Origin: Anaerolineales bacterium
GTDB lineage: Bacteria > Chloroflexota > Anaerolineae > Anaerolineales > Villigracilaceae
Assembly: GCA_015075725.1 (NCBI GenBank)
Contig: JABTTV010000001.1
Span: forward strand, 1,550,001 to 1,614,000
Direction of reading: 5' to 3'
DNA length: 64,000 nt
The first letter of the stretch is position 1; each line of letters starts with the position of its first letter. Of this stretch, positions 16,394 through 24,449 are shown piece by piece. The notes beneath the pieces were generated by a model. It was given only the letters and a program-made list of their open reading frames with translations. It did no database searches and was not told where the DNA came from. A program made the position numbers and the translations under genes.

Positions 16394-17341
16394 ATGCGAA
16401 AAGGACAAAACCCCGCCAAGTTCGTCAAAGATGTTTCCCGCCCCGAACGGATCACAGCCGCGCTGTTGAATTACATCCCGTTCCTGAGCGGATTCTACGC
16501 CGAGACTCTCGATGTGCTGAAAGTCTCGCTCGAGTCCATGCGCAAGGACGCGGGTCTGCCTTTCGATCTGATGGTTTTCGACAACGGCTCATGCGCCGAG
16601 GTGCGTGACTTTCTTGTGAAAGAAAAGGAGGAAAGGCGAATCCAATATTTGATCCTTTCCGAGAAGAACATGGGCAAGGGCGGCGCGTGGAATGTGATGC
16701 TGGCGGGCGCGCCGGGCGAGATCATCGCCTACACCGATGCGGATGTACTATTCTCCCCGAAATGGCTTTCGCGTTCGGTGGAAATTCTCGAAACCTTTCC
16801 GAATGTCGGCATGGTGACCGCGCGTCCCTTCCGCACGCCGCCAGAATATTATGAGTCAACTTTGAAGTGGGCGCGCGAAAACGCCAGACTGGAGGAAGGT
16901 CAATTTATCCCGTGGGAGACGTTTTTGGAATTCAACCTGTCGCTTGGGCAAACTGAAGAAGAGAATAAGAAAGTATATGCGGAAACTAGAGACTGGAGAA
17001 TAGTTTATAAGGGAGTCAACGCGATGGCTGGAGCAAGTCACTGGCAGTTTACAGCGTACAAATCCACGCTGGAACAATTCCTGCCTTTCGAAATGGACAA
17101 GCCGATGGGGCAGGTACGCCAGCTCGACAAACGAATGAACGACGCAGGATTGCTGCGTTTGATGGTTTCCGATCCACTGGCGATGAATATGTCCAATACG
17201 CTGGGGTATTTGCGCGGTGAATTAAAGGATTCAGGGAGGAGGAAGCCTGCCTCGTTTAGAAGACGGGTCCTGGAAATCGTATTTATCAAGAAGATGCTGA
17301 TGGCTATCTATAACAGGATCTTCAACTGGTATTATTCGTAA
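16394..17341 (+). CDS. Family 2 glycosyltransferase (GT-A)
   Basis: This 315-residue protein shows the GT2 layout. LMVFDNGS near residues 58-65 is the first strand and nucleotide site. MGKGGAWNVMLAGAPGEIIA leads into the metal-binding YTDADVLFSP around residues 113-122. A later segment, INAMAGASHWQF-like (residues about 215-228), would carry acceptor-site residues. It is the last gene of the polysaccharide block; a terminator follows at 17402. It likely acts at the cytosolic membrane face. Confidence 0.85.
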   Translation: MRKGQNPAKFVKDVSRPERITAALLNYIPFLSGFYAETLDVLKVSLESMRKDAGLPFDLMVFDNGSCAEVRDFLVKEKEERRIQYLILSEKNMGKGGAWNVMLAGAPGEIIAYTDADVLFSPKWLSRSVEILETFPNVGMVTARPFRTPPEYYESTLKWARENARLEEGQFIPWETFLEFNLSLGQTEEENKKVYAETRDWRIVYKGVNAMAGASHWQFTAYKSTLEQFLPFEMDKPMGQVRQLDKRMNDAGLLRLMVSDPLAMNMSNTLGYLRGELKDSGRRKPASFRRRVLEIVFIKKMLMAIYNRIFNWYYS

Positions 17342-17401
17342 ATCGAACTTTCGAGTTGTCTCGTCCTCTGGTCTGGTTTTCACCTTCCCTTTTAAAACAT
17401 G

Positions 17402-17440
17402 ACTCACCCGAAATTTCAGCTCGTGGGTGAGTTCGTTTTT
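17402..17440 (+). terminator. Rho-independent terminator after the glycan locus
   Basis: ACTCACCC at 17402-17409 pairs with GGGTGAGT at 17425-17432 across a 15-base loop and is followed by TCGTTTTT. It closes the + strand polysaccharide operon. Confidence 0.75.
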
Positions 17441-17549
17441 AAGAACAAATGGAATACGGAGAAACTTTGATAACGCGGATCCTTTGATCCTTTTGCGCTT
17501 CAGTATTCCAAATTAAATTCAGGATTAATTATGTTTGTCCCGTACCCTG

Positions 17550-17578
17550 TTGATTTGCTATCAATAACGTCCTATACT
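17550..17578 (+). promoter_or_regulatory. Sigma-70-like promoter
   Basis: TTGATT at 17550-17555 and TATACT at 17573-17578 are separated by 17 bases. The predicted start of transcription is near 17585, about 38 bases before the gene at 17623. Confidence 0.65.
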
Positions 17579-17622
17579 ATTAATGAGGGTTTGAGCGCAC
17601 ATGACAGGAAAGGATGGAATGC

Positions 17623-18039
17623 ATGACCAAACAGATCGGGCTTTGGATCGATCACAAGAGGGCGGTGATCCTGACCTTGAATGACAACGAATTCCTACAG
17701 GTGGTCGAGTCGGGCATCGGTCGGCACCTCCGCTATCGGGGCCTGACCCGCCCCCGCACTCCGTACAGCGCCCAATATCAAAAAGGGGATGACCAGATCG
17801 ACAAACAATACAAAGGATATCTCAATAAGTATTATGAAAAAGTAATTGGCATGCTCCGCGGCGCGGACGCAGTTCTGATCTTTGGTCCCGGCGAGGCGAA
17901 GCATGAGTTGAAACAGCGCCTCGAACACAGGAAAGACCATATTCATATCGAAGGCATCGAATCTGCGGATAAGATGACCGATCGTCAGTTTGCGGCGAAA
18001 GTCCGGAAATACTTCGGTGAGGTTGGCGAAAAGGAATAG
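17623..18039 (+). CDS. Pelota/eRF1 domain-3-like small protein (bacterial BaeRF-type)
   Basis: This protein of about 138 residues begins with KQIGLWIDHKRAVIL and contains a GADAVLIFGPGEAKHELKQR segment and a C-terminal Lys-rich tail. The strand-GPGEAK-helix pattern matches the L7Ae-like third domain of eRF1/Pelota proteins, families of which occur in bacteria and are thought to be linked to ribosome rescue or RNA binding. I chose ATG 17623, nine bases after an AGGAAAGG site; the in-frame ATG at 17614 touches that site. It has its own promoter. The next 216 bp to rsmG hold no other gene. Confidence 0.6.
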   Translation: MTKQIGLWIDHKRAVILTLNDNEFLQVVESGIGRHLRYRGLTRPRTPYSAQYQKGDDQIDKQYKGYLNKYYEKVIGMLRGADAVLIFGPGEAKHELKQRLEHRKDHIHIEGIESADKMTDRQFAAKVRKYFGEVGEKE

Positions 18040-18239
18040 ACGAGGCGGTATGCAATAAAAGATGATAGGAGAGCGGGGCTCTTTCGTCGTTCCTCGTCCC
18101 TGATGGCATATATCCTGTTCAAAGGTAAATCTTGGAACGACCATCACGGCAATTGGGGCTGGTGGGTTATTCCATCACAGCGCGCCGATATTGGTGTTCG
18201 CTGCGTACGCATATAAAATGCCGGGCACCACAATTGTTA

Positions 18240-18245
18240 TATAAT
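18240..18245 (+). promoter_or_regulatory. -10 element directly before rsmG (probable leaderless start)
   Basis: A perfect TATAAT ends 10 bases before the rsmG ATG at 18256, so transcription would begin within a few bases of the start codon. No convincing -35 box and no Shine-Dalgarno sequence are visible. Confidence 0.55.
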
Positions 18246-18255
18246 CCCGTCAGAC

Positions 18256-18966
18256 ATGGATTCCCTCATTCACGACGCGAAAACGATTTTCAACGTGCAT
18301 CTCACAACCCGCCAGGTGGCGGCGCTCGTCAATTATGAGCGGGAGTTGATCGAGTGGAACCGGAAATTTAATCTGACCGCCATCCGCGATGTGGAGTCCA
18401 TCCGCTCGAAGCATTTTTTGGATTCTTTCTCCTGTGTGCTGGCCTGGAGAGCCAACCCGCCGCGCCGCCTTGTGGATGTTGGGACAGGCGCGGGCTTTCC
18501 AGGCATTCCCTTGAAGATCATCTACCCGACCATGCATGTGACGCTGGTGGAATCCGTCGGCAAGAAAGCCATGTTCTGTCAGCACGTGATTCAAACTTTG
18601 GGATTGGATGACATGGAAGTCATTCATGCACGCGCTGAAGATGCGGGGCATGATCCTGCGCATCGCGAAACCTATGATTGGGCGGTGGCGCGCGCAGTGG
18701 CGAATATGAACATTCTTGCCGAATACCTGCTCCCACTTGTCAAACTCGGCGGAACGATGCTTGCTCAAAAAGGGGAAAGCGGACCGGCCGAGGCGCAGTC
18801 CGCTGAAAAGGCAATGAAATTATTGGGCGGCAAATTGAAGCAGTTGATCCCCGTCCACCTGCCAGGCGTGGCAGATGACCGCTATCTTGTGCTGGTGGAA
18901 AAGATCGCCGCCACCCCGCCCAGGTACCCGAGAAAAGCGGGGATCCCGATGAAGGCGCCGTTGTGA
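18256..18966 (+). CDS. rsmG: 16S rRNA (guanine-527-N7)-methyltransferase RsmG
   Basis: This 236-residue protein has the GidB/RsmG hallmarks: the N-terminal YERELIEWNRKFNLTAI segment, RSKHFLDSF, and then the SAM site LVDVGTGAGFPGIPLKI around residues 73-89. The enzyme methylates G527 of 16S rRNA in the cytosol; loss of it gives low-level streptomycin resistance in several bacteria. The sequence is complete. In many bacteria rsmG lies near the chromosomal origin, which is worth noting given the DnaA boxes 8.5 kb away, although gid/par neighbours are absent here. Confidence 0.95.
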   Translation: MDSLIHDAKTIFNVHLTTRQVAALVNYERELIEWNRKFNLTAIRDVESIRSKHFLDSFSCVLAWRANPPRRLVDVGTGAGFPGIPLKIIYPTMHVTLVESVGKKAMFCQHVIQTLGLDDMEVIHARAEDAGHDPAHRETYDWAVARAVANMNILAEYLLPLVKLGGTMLAQKGESGPAEAQSAEKAMKLLGGKLKQLIPVHLPGVADDRYLVLVEKIAATPPRYPRKAGIPMKAPL

Positions 18967-18976
18967 GTGGGTTTGA

Positions 18977-19510
18977 CTACTTCCCGAACCACATTCTTGC
19001 CAGCAAGTTATCCTTCTTGATGAACTGATGGAACATCGCCGCGCCAAAGTGCAGTAATACAAGCGCAAGCAGCAACCATGAAAGAAGCCCATGACCGCCG
19101 CGCGGCAGATATTCAAAGAAATTGGCAGGGTAGGGCGCGGCTCCGCTGAACACGGCGGGTAGGTTCGCCATTTGGAAAAGCCCCAACCCGCTGATCGCCA
19201 TGCCCACCAGAATCAAATACAGCAGGAAATGAACAGCCTTGGCGAGGAAGTTCAGGAAGGCATTACCGGCATCTGCCGGAGCAGGACGCTTGGTGGTGTA
19301 TCGCAGCACAAGGCGAAAAATCAACAACAACGCAATCGCGCCGCCGATGTAAGCATGGCTTTGCAACATCATCGGCTTTTGCGGATCTTCCGGCGGGATG
19401 CCCGGCATAGCAAATTTACCAATGCCAAGCATCATGATCACAAGCAGCGCCATCAACCAATGAATGGCGACATGCGCGGGGTGGTATCTTTTGGGGGCGG
19501 TCTCCGACAT
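18977..19510 (-). CDS. Cytochrome b561-type membrane protein
   Basis: This 177-residue protein has four hydrophobic helices. The histidine in AIHWLMALLV near residue 17 and the one in QSHAYIGGAIALL are candidate haem b ligands; further histidines lie in the last helix (LLALVLLHFGAAMFHQF). The family carries electrons across or within the cytoplasmic membrane and includes superoxide:ubiquinone oxidoreductase CybB. ATG 19510 has GAGGAG upstream; the longer frame starting at 19543 is less likely. It runs convergently with rsmG, with only 10 bases between the genes. Confidence 0.85.
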   Translation of the reverse strand: MSETAPKRYHPAHVAIHWLMALLVIMMLGIGKFAMPGIPPEDPQKPMMLQSHAYIGGAIALLLIFRLVLRYTTKRPAPADAGNAFLNFLAKAVHFLLYLILVGMAISGLGLFQMANLPAVFSGAAPYPANFFEYLPRGGHGLLSWLLLALVLLHFGAAMFHQFIKKDNLLARMWFGK

Positions 19511-19657
19511 GATATTTCTCCTCATTATTTTCGTTGCATACAAGACAATCTCTTAAATTCCTTTCTTACAAGGTCTGACGGGTGTAAAATGGACATGTTC
19601 GTTTCCATTTTCCCCGCCGTGTTTCGGCGGGTACCTTTACCTCAAGGAGAATTCCCC

Positions 19658-20086
19658 ATGTATCACACGATCATCATCGCAGGCAATGTCGGCAAGGACC
19701 CGGAGATGCGTTACACCCCCACCGGTCAGGCAGTCACTTCGTTTTCGGTCGCCACCAGCAGGCAGTACACTGCCGGGAACGGAGAGCAGGTCAAGGAAAC
19801 CATTTGGTTTCGCATCTCAGCCTGGGGGAAGACCGCCGAAGCCTGCAATCAATATTTAAAGAAAGGCGCCAAGGTGCTGATCGAAGGCCGCCTTACACCC
19901 GATAAAAATACCGGCGGTCCGCGCATTTGGACGAAGCAGGACGGCTCGGCGGGTTCTTCCTTTGAAGTCACTGCCCAGACTGTGCGTTTCCTCTCATCGC
20001 GCGCCGAAAGCGAAGCCGGACCCATACCCTCCAGCGGCGGCATGGAAATGGCTGAACTCCCGCCCGAAGATGAGATTCCATTCTAA
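19658..20086 (+). CDS. ssb: Single-stranded DNA-binding protein
   Basis: This 142-residue protein starts YHTIIIAGNVGKDPEMRYT and contains the SSB OB-fold segments SFSVATSRQY, ETIWFRISAWGKTAEACNQY and GAKVLIEGRL. It ends with an acidic tail, PPEDEIPF, that recruits partner proteins. It coats single-stranded DNA in replication and repair. AAGGAGA lies at a normal distance from the ATG at 19658; the frame stays open far upstream, but that part overlaps the oppositely oriented cytochrome gene. Three small genes follow closely on the same strand and may be co-transcribed. Confidence 0.93.
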   Translation: MYHTIIIAGNVGKDPEMRYTPTGQAVTSFSVATSRQYTAGNGEQVKETIWFRISAWGKTAEACNQYLKKGAKVLIEGRLTPDKNTGGPRIWTKQDGSAGSSFEVTAQTVRFLSSRAESEAGPIPSSGGMEMAELPPEDEIPF

Positions 20087-20137
20087 ATTCAAAGACCCTG
20101 AAGGTTTTCAAGCCTTGTGGGGTCTCCATAAAAAGCC

Positions 20138-20473
20138 ATGACCACTCCCCAAACCCCTCCCAAACCTGCCGGTCCGGTGCTCGAAATTCCCCCCAACCTG
20201 GAACCGCAATACGTCAACCTGGCGCGCATCGCCCACTCACTGTCCGATATCGTGTTTGATTTTGCCCACCTCCTGCCCGGCGAGCCGCGCGCGCGAATCC
20301 GTTCGCGGGTGGTCATGACGCCGCTCAGCGCGAAACTATTGTTGAGAGCGCTTACGGAGAACATTGCGCGTTATGAGGCTGCCTATGGTGAGATTCAAGT
20401 CCCCGTCAATTCCACCCTCGCCGACAACTTGTTCCGTCCGTACCAACAGCCTCCCGAGCCTCCAAAAGAATAA
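20138..20473 (+). CDS. DUF3467 domain protein
   Basis: This 111-residue protein shows the family's pattern: YVNLARIAHSLSDIVFDFAH, then RSRVVMTPLSAKLLLRALTE and NIARYEAAYGEI. The proline-rich ends are probably disordered. DUF3467 has no known biochemical role; its strand pattern resembles small dimeric adaptor proteins. It lies between ssb and the translin-family gene, with two bases to the latter, so an operon is likely. A link to nucleic acid metabolism is suggested only by these neighbours. Confidence 0.8.
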   Translation: MTTPQTPPKPAGPVLEIPPNLEPQYVNLARIAHSLSDIVFDFAHLLPGEPRARIRSRVVMTPLSAKLLLRALTENIARYEAAYGEIQVPVNSTLADNLFRPYQQPPEPPKE

Positions 20474-20475
20474 TC

Positions 20476-21165
20476 ATGCACAAGCTCGAATCCATCGCAG
20501 ACCAGATCCGTAAAAGTTTCGACTCTCGCACCGCCGCGCGTGAGCAGGCGCTTGCCCATGCGCGTCAACTCACGCGCGCCTGTTCGCTCGCCATCCGCGC
20601 AGTCCACCGTGATGATACGGCGAACATGCATGCGCAATTGCGCGAAGCGCGTCAACTTGCGGATACGCTCCGCAGTTCCCTCTCAGCCCATCCAGACCTT
20701 TATCACACAGGATACACACAGGACGCGTTGAAGGAATACGTGGAAGCCAACGTCACTTGTTCTTTGATCCAGAATCAACCGCTTCCGACTCCGGAGGAAT
20801 TGGTCGTTGAACCCGCTACTTTTCTCAACGGGTTGGCGGAGGTCGTGGGCGAACTGCGCCGCCGCACACTGGACATTTTGCGGCACGGATATTCCACCGA
20901 AGCGGAACGCCTGCTCGGCGTGATGGACGAAATTTATTCCGTGCTTGTCACCATGGATTACCCCGACGCCATCACCAACGGCTTGCGTCGTCAGACCGAC
21001 CTGGCGCGCGGCATCATCGAGAAGACGCGCGGCGATATTACCTTCAGCCTGCGCGGAGGACATTTGGAAAAAGCCATCGGGAATCTGATCGACCGGTTGG
21101 GCGGCAGCCAGGTTCAAGGTCCCGAAGGAAACGGGACTTTACCCATCATGGACGAGGACGATTAA
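20476..21165 (+). CDS. Translin-family protein
   Basis: This 229-residue all-helical protein has the translin/TRAX layout: a helix with REQALAHARQLTRACSLAIR, then KEYVEANVTCSLIQ. The conserved core is FLNGLAEVVGELRRRTLDIL, MDEIYSVLVTMDYPDAI and LRRQTDLARGIIEKTRGDIT. Eukaryotic translin and TRAX form ring-shaped RNA- and DNA-binding nucleases (C3PO). The prokaryotic members are poorly studied. TRAX uses acidic residues in these helices for catalysis; the glutamates in YVEAN and VVGEL are in the right region, but I cannot confirm a complete active site. It is coupled to the DUF3467 gene. Confidence 0.8.
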   Translation: MHKLESIADQIRKSFDSRTAAREQALAHARQLTRACSLAIRAVHRDDTANMHAQLREARQLADTLRSSLSAHPDLYHTGYTQDALKEYVEANVTCSLIQNQPLPTPEELVVEPATFLNGLAEVVGELRRRTLDILRHGYSTEAERLLGVMDEIYSVLVTMDYPDAITNGLRRQTDLARGIIEKTRGDITFSLRGGHLEKAIGNLIDRLGGSQVQGPEGNGTLPIMDEDD

Positions 21166-21168
21166 GTC

Positions 21169-21780
21169 ATGGCAGGGAAAGGCGGAAGACGTTACCCGTT
21201 GGTCGTATTTACGCATATGATGAGCCGCTGGTGGACGGCGGTTTTTACGCTCGGTCTGGCAATGCTCGGGCTGGCATGGGCGATTTACTCGTGGGGTTTC
21301 GAGCAATGGCGTTGGATGACGTTCGCCGCGTTGGGCGTGGTCACCGCCATGATCGGCCTTGGCATGTGGTTGATTCGAAAAAGCGCGTATGTCCAGCCGT
21401 TCAGCGATCATCTGCGGCTTGTCACGCCTTTCCTGCGTTTGAATATTTCATACAAACGCTTCCGGCGTACAGCCACTGCGACAATGGGCTCGATCTTCCC
21501 GCCCAAAAGCATCCCGAAGTCGCTTGTGGATATCGTTGAACCGATCGCAAAAATGACAGCGATCGTCATCGAGGTCAACGCGCTTCCCATGTCTCGATCT
21601 GCCCTGCGGCTTTTCCTCTCACCGCTCTTCTTCAAGGATAAGTCGCCTCATATCGTCATCCTTGTTTCAGACTGGATGCGTTTCGGGGCTGAGATGGACA
21701 GTATGCGCCACGGGGGCGAGGCTCCTGTCGTGGAGCACCGGCGCGATATTTCCATATTATCGAAGCTTCCGAAAAAGTAA
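21169..21780 (+). CDS. Two-helix membrane protein of unknown function
   Basis: This 203-residue protein has two transmembrane helices near residues 20-42 and 48-68 (TAVFTLGLAMLGLAWAIYSW; MTFAALGVVTAMIGLGMWLI). A cytosolic domain of 130 residues follows, containing SYKRFRRTATATMGSIFPP. That strand-rich part, placed straight after two helices, resembles bacterial PH-like domains, but I do not recognise a family. It starts three bases after the translin-family gene and likely belongs to the ssb-DUF3467-translin transcription unit. Confidence 0.7.
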   Translation: MAGKGGRRYPLVVFTHMMSRWWTAVFTLGLAMLGLAWAIYSWGFEQWRWMTFAALGVVTAMIGLGMWLIRKSAYVQPFSDHLRLVTPFLRLNISYKRFRRTATATMGSIFPPKSIPKSLVDIVEPIAKMTAIVIEVNALPMSRSALRLFLSPLFFKDKSPHIVILVSDWMRFGAEMDSMRHGGEAPVVEHRRDISILSKLPKK

Positions 21781-21785
21781 TTGCG

Positions 21786-21842
21786 GGGTCCAACACCTCC
21801 GGGTGTTGGCTTTACTATCCGAAGTCAGGAGACTTCGGATTC
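21786..21842. repeat. Two adjacent palindromes
   Basis: CCAACACC/GGTGTTGG at about 21790-21809 and TCCGAAGTC/GACTTCGGA at about 21819-21841 form two consecutive hairpins in the 73-bp gap between genes. The second resembles the intergenic palindromes elsewhere in the window. Confidence 0.6.
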
Positions 21843-21853
21843 CACAAAATCTA

Positions 21854-22270
21854 ATGAATATCTATTTTGCCTGTTCCATCACCGGCGGCCGAGAACTCGA
21901 AGGCTTTTACCGACAATTCGTCGTCGCGCTCGAAGCGCAGGGACACATCATCCCAACATCGCATCTTGCCCGGTCGGAAGCCCTGGAAGGGGAGCGGGTG
22001 TTGACTCCGCTTGATGTCTATGAGCGCGATGTGAAATGGATACGCGAGTGTGACGCACTGATCGCGGAAGTCAGCGTGCCTTCGCATGGCGTCGGCCATG
22101 AGATCGGATATGCCCTGACTTTGAAGAAACCGACACTTTGTCTATACCAGGAGGGGCGTAAAGTCTCCAGGATGATAACAGGCAACCCTGATCCCGCTCT
22201 TCGAGTTGATGTCTATTCCACTTTCGAAGAGGCACTCCGTCGTGCTGAGCATTTTCTGCGCAGGTCCTGA
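21854..22270 (+). CDS. Nucleoside 2-deoxyribosyltransferase-like protein (DNPH1/Rcl-like)
   Basis: This 138-residue protein starts NIYFACSITGGRELEGFYRQ and contains LDVYERDVKWIRECDALIAE and VPSHGVGHEIGYAL. This is the fold of nucleoside deoxyribosyltransferases and of the nucleotide N-hydrolase DNPH1. The catalytic glutamate lies in the conserved GVGHEIGYA motif and the ERD aspartate helps bind the base. The likely reaction is cleavage or transfer at the N-glycosidic bond of a deoxynucleoside monophosphate, in nucleotide-pool cleaning. Start ATG 21854 is chosen because the frame upstream overlaps the previous gene. Confidence 0.8.
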   Translation: MNIYFACSITGGRELEGFYRQFVVALEAQGHIIPTSHLARSEALEGERVLTPLDVYERDVKWIRECDALIAEVSVPSHGVGHEIGYALTLKKPTLCLYQEGRKVSRMITGNPDPALRVDVYSTFEEALRRAEHFLRRS

Positions 22271-22401
22271 TTTTTATGCGCTTCATCATGCTGGAACGGT
22301 GACAAATTACGATGCTCAAATCGGGCATCGTGCATTAATATCGAACTGGAGACGGTTGCAGACACCTCCAACAAAGATCCCAGTCTCCTCCTTTGGCGAA
22401 A

Positions 22402-22432
22402 GTTGACGCCGGGTGAATAGCCCGGCGTCAAC
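22402..22432. terminator. Long hairpin between convergent genes
   Basis: GTTGACGCCGGG and CCCGGCGTCAAC are a perfect 12-base stem with a 7-base loop. It lies in the gap between a + gene and a - gene and could end transcription from both sides, though no clear T-run follows on either strand. Nothing else is seen in 22271-22484. Confidence 0.55.
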
Positions 22433-22484
22433 ATTATAAGTCAGATCGTAAATTATCCCGCCCATAGATATTGTATGAACGATA

Positions 22485-24323
22485 TCACTGGCTTTTCTGT
22501 TTCCTCAACCAACCCAACGCCTCGTCAGCTTTGGAGTGCCCGAGCCTTCCGGCTTGCAGAAAACATCTCTTCGCATTCTCAAAATTCCCCATGCTGGCAT
22601 AAACTCTGCCAAGGTTGAACCACGCACTGGCATTACCCGCCTCGGTCTGCACAACGGTTTGTAGAATATCCAGGGCCTCTTGGTATTTTTTTGCCTTCGC
22701 CAATCCAATGGCGTGCCCAACCTGTCCCTCATTTGAGAAATGAGAGTGATAGTCCTTCCGGATTTCCCTTTGTTCTTGTTGTGTCTGATCTTTCCGCTTG
22801 CGGGAACGCGCCATGAAAATGGCAAAAAGAACAGCAAGGACGATCAGGACCAGCAGGCATAAAAGACAGGCGAGCAAATAAGACGCATCCAGCCCTGTGA
22901 ACAGTGATGGGGATGAAGACGGGGTTGAGGTCGGTAGCGCAGCAACAGGAGTTTGAAGTAATTCCTGATCATTTAAACCAAGAGAAGATTCTTCGGTGAT
23001 GGGAGTGAAAGGCATTGACGGAACAATATTGCTTAATCCCACATTGTTTTCCGTCCATGCAACAAGGAAGTTAAATCTGAACGGATCGTAACCGGGGTCC
23101 TTTATGGTTGGCAGGCTTCCTATTTTTATATTGACATGGTTTGTGGCATCGAATACCATAAGGTCAACCAGCGTCGATCCGCCTGCCCTGATATATTGGT
23201 TGTACAAAAACCTTTCTGAGTCTTTAGAGAGCCAGAATAAAAATTCGGCATTGGTTGCCGCAAGGATCGGTGGAGCACCCTTGCTTAATACGTTTATGCT
23301 CTGGTCATCTAGAACATCATCGTAATAACTGCTATTTACAGAAAACTCATCGAACATGATTAGATTGCCGCTGCTCGACCAAGTCCCATAAAGCCGATAG
23401 TCGGGGTCGTCATGTATGGATGTGTACAAGATTTGGTAAATCGATGTATTGAGGTCAAGTTCATATAAATTCAGATCATTATTCAACAATAGACGAGTTG
23501 CATCTGGCGAGAAGTCCGTGGCGGTGGCGGACAGGTTATAAGTGTTCCCATCCGGGTATACGTGTTCAAGAGGCGGCAGTCCGTCTATTGTTTTCGTTAC
23601 ACCGCCTGTTTTCAGGTCGATGATCGTGTATGCGCTATCATCCCCTTTGTGGACATAGGTTGACCCGTCTTTAGACCAATATCCAACTACAGAGAAGTCA
23701 CTGAGCGCGATCTGATAATTTGTATTTTGAGCCCAATTATAAAATGTTCCCATCGGGGTATTAGATTCTGGTGTGTAAAAAACCGTGTCGAGATTGTAGT
23801 TGATCACATAACCGGCGTCATCCTCGTAATATTCCCCTAACTGGACCTTTTCCCCGGAAAGATACAGACGATATATCCTGTTATTTATGGTTCCCGATCC
23901 GATATTGATATCTTCTCTTTCATTTATGTAAAAAGAATCGCTGTCCCTATGCCACACTACCGGCGACCTGATATCTTCAGGAAGTCTCCCAATAACGGAA
24001 CCCGCCGAAACATCGTATATGAAAATCCCTGACCCCAGTGCACTCGCCCCGGAGCGATAATATGCAAGATATGCGCCGTTAGGTGAAAAGTTCAAATAGT
24101 GATAAGCTGCTGCATCAGGCGAGAATTCGTCCAAATTGGCATCCATTGTAATTTGGGCTCGCGCCCCGTCTCCTGTTGCAAGGACGATATTTCCGTCTGC
24201 GCCAACATAAGCGATCATTCCCTCAAACATCAACGCCTCCTGCGCCTTGATGGTAGGGGAAAACAGGCAGCCTAAAACAAGCGTCACGAGTGCCGCAGTG
24301 GAAAATACACGACGAAGCTTCAA
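22485..24323 (-). CDS. Secreted beta-propeller (TolB/WD40-like) protein with TM anchor and C-terminal TPR
   Basis: This 612-residue protein has a signal peptide (about 1-28, LVLGCLFSPTIKA). About 430 residues follow with repeated NFSPNGAYLAYY, TDFSPDATRLLL and WSSSGNLIMFDE-type blades typical of PD40/WD40-like propellers. A transmembrane helix (LACLLCLLVLIVLAVLFAIF) lies near residues 483-505, with a short cytosolic part carrying TPR-like helices (AIGLAKAKKYQEALDIL; SAWFNLGRVYASMGNFENAK). The propeller would be outside the membrane and the TPR inside. No partner is obvious; it may sense or scaffold something at the cell surface. Confidence 0.75.
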   Translation of the reverse strand: MKLRRVFSTAALVTLVLGCLFSPTIKAQEALMFEGMIAYVGADGNIVLATGDGARAQITMDANLDEFSPDAAAYHYLNFSPNGAYLAYYRSGASALGSGIFIYDVSAGSVIGRLPEDIRSPVVWHRDSDSFYINEREDINIGSGTINNRIYRLYLSGEKVQLGEYYEDDAGYVINYNLDTVFYTPESNTPMGTFYNWAQNTNYQIALSDFSVVGYWSKDGSTYVHKGDDSAYTIIDLKTGGVTKTIDGLPPLEHVYPDGNTYNLSATATDFSPDATRLLLNNDLNLYELDLNTSIYQILYTSIHDDPDYRLYGTWSSSGNLIMFDEFSVNSSYYDDVLDDQSINVLSKGAPPILAATNAEFLFWLSKDSERFLYNQYIRAGGSTLVDLMVFDATNHVNIKIGSLPTIKDPGYDPFRFNFLVAWTENNVGLSNIVPSMPFTPITEESSLGLNDQELLQTPVAALPTSTPSSSPSLFTGLDASYLLACLLCLLVLIVLAVLFAIFMARSRKRKDQTQQEQREIRKDYHSHFSNEGQVGHAIGLAKAKKYQEALDILQTVVQTEAGNASAWFNLGRVYASMGNFENAKRCFLQAGRLGHSKADEALGWLRKQKSQ

Positions 24324-24449
24324 ATTATATTTCCTTGTGAAGGATTATTTTCCATTATTATAAATCGATAGGTTACGGGTCAATGATATGTCGTTAATTT
24401 TAAAACGAACACCCTGCCAATTTTCAGCTTGCCTATGTACACAGATCCC

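Noticed and set aside
19172..19657. Long in-frame extension upstream of ssb
   Set aside because: SSB homology starts at the ATG at 19658, which has an AAGGAGA site; the extension overlaps the opposite cytochrome gene.
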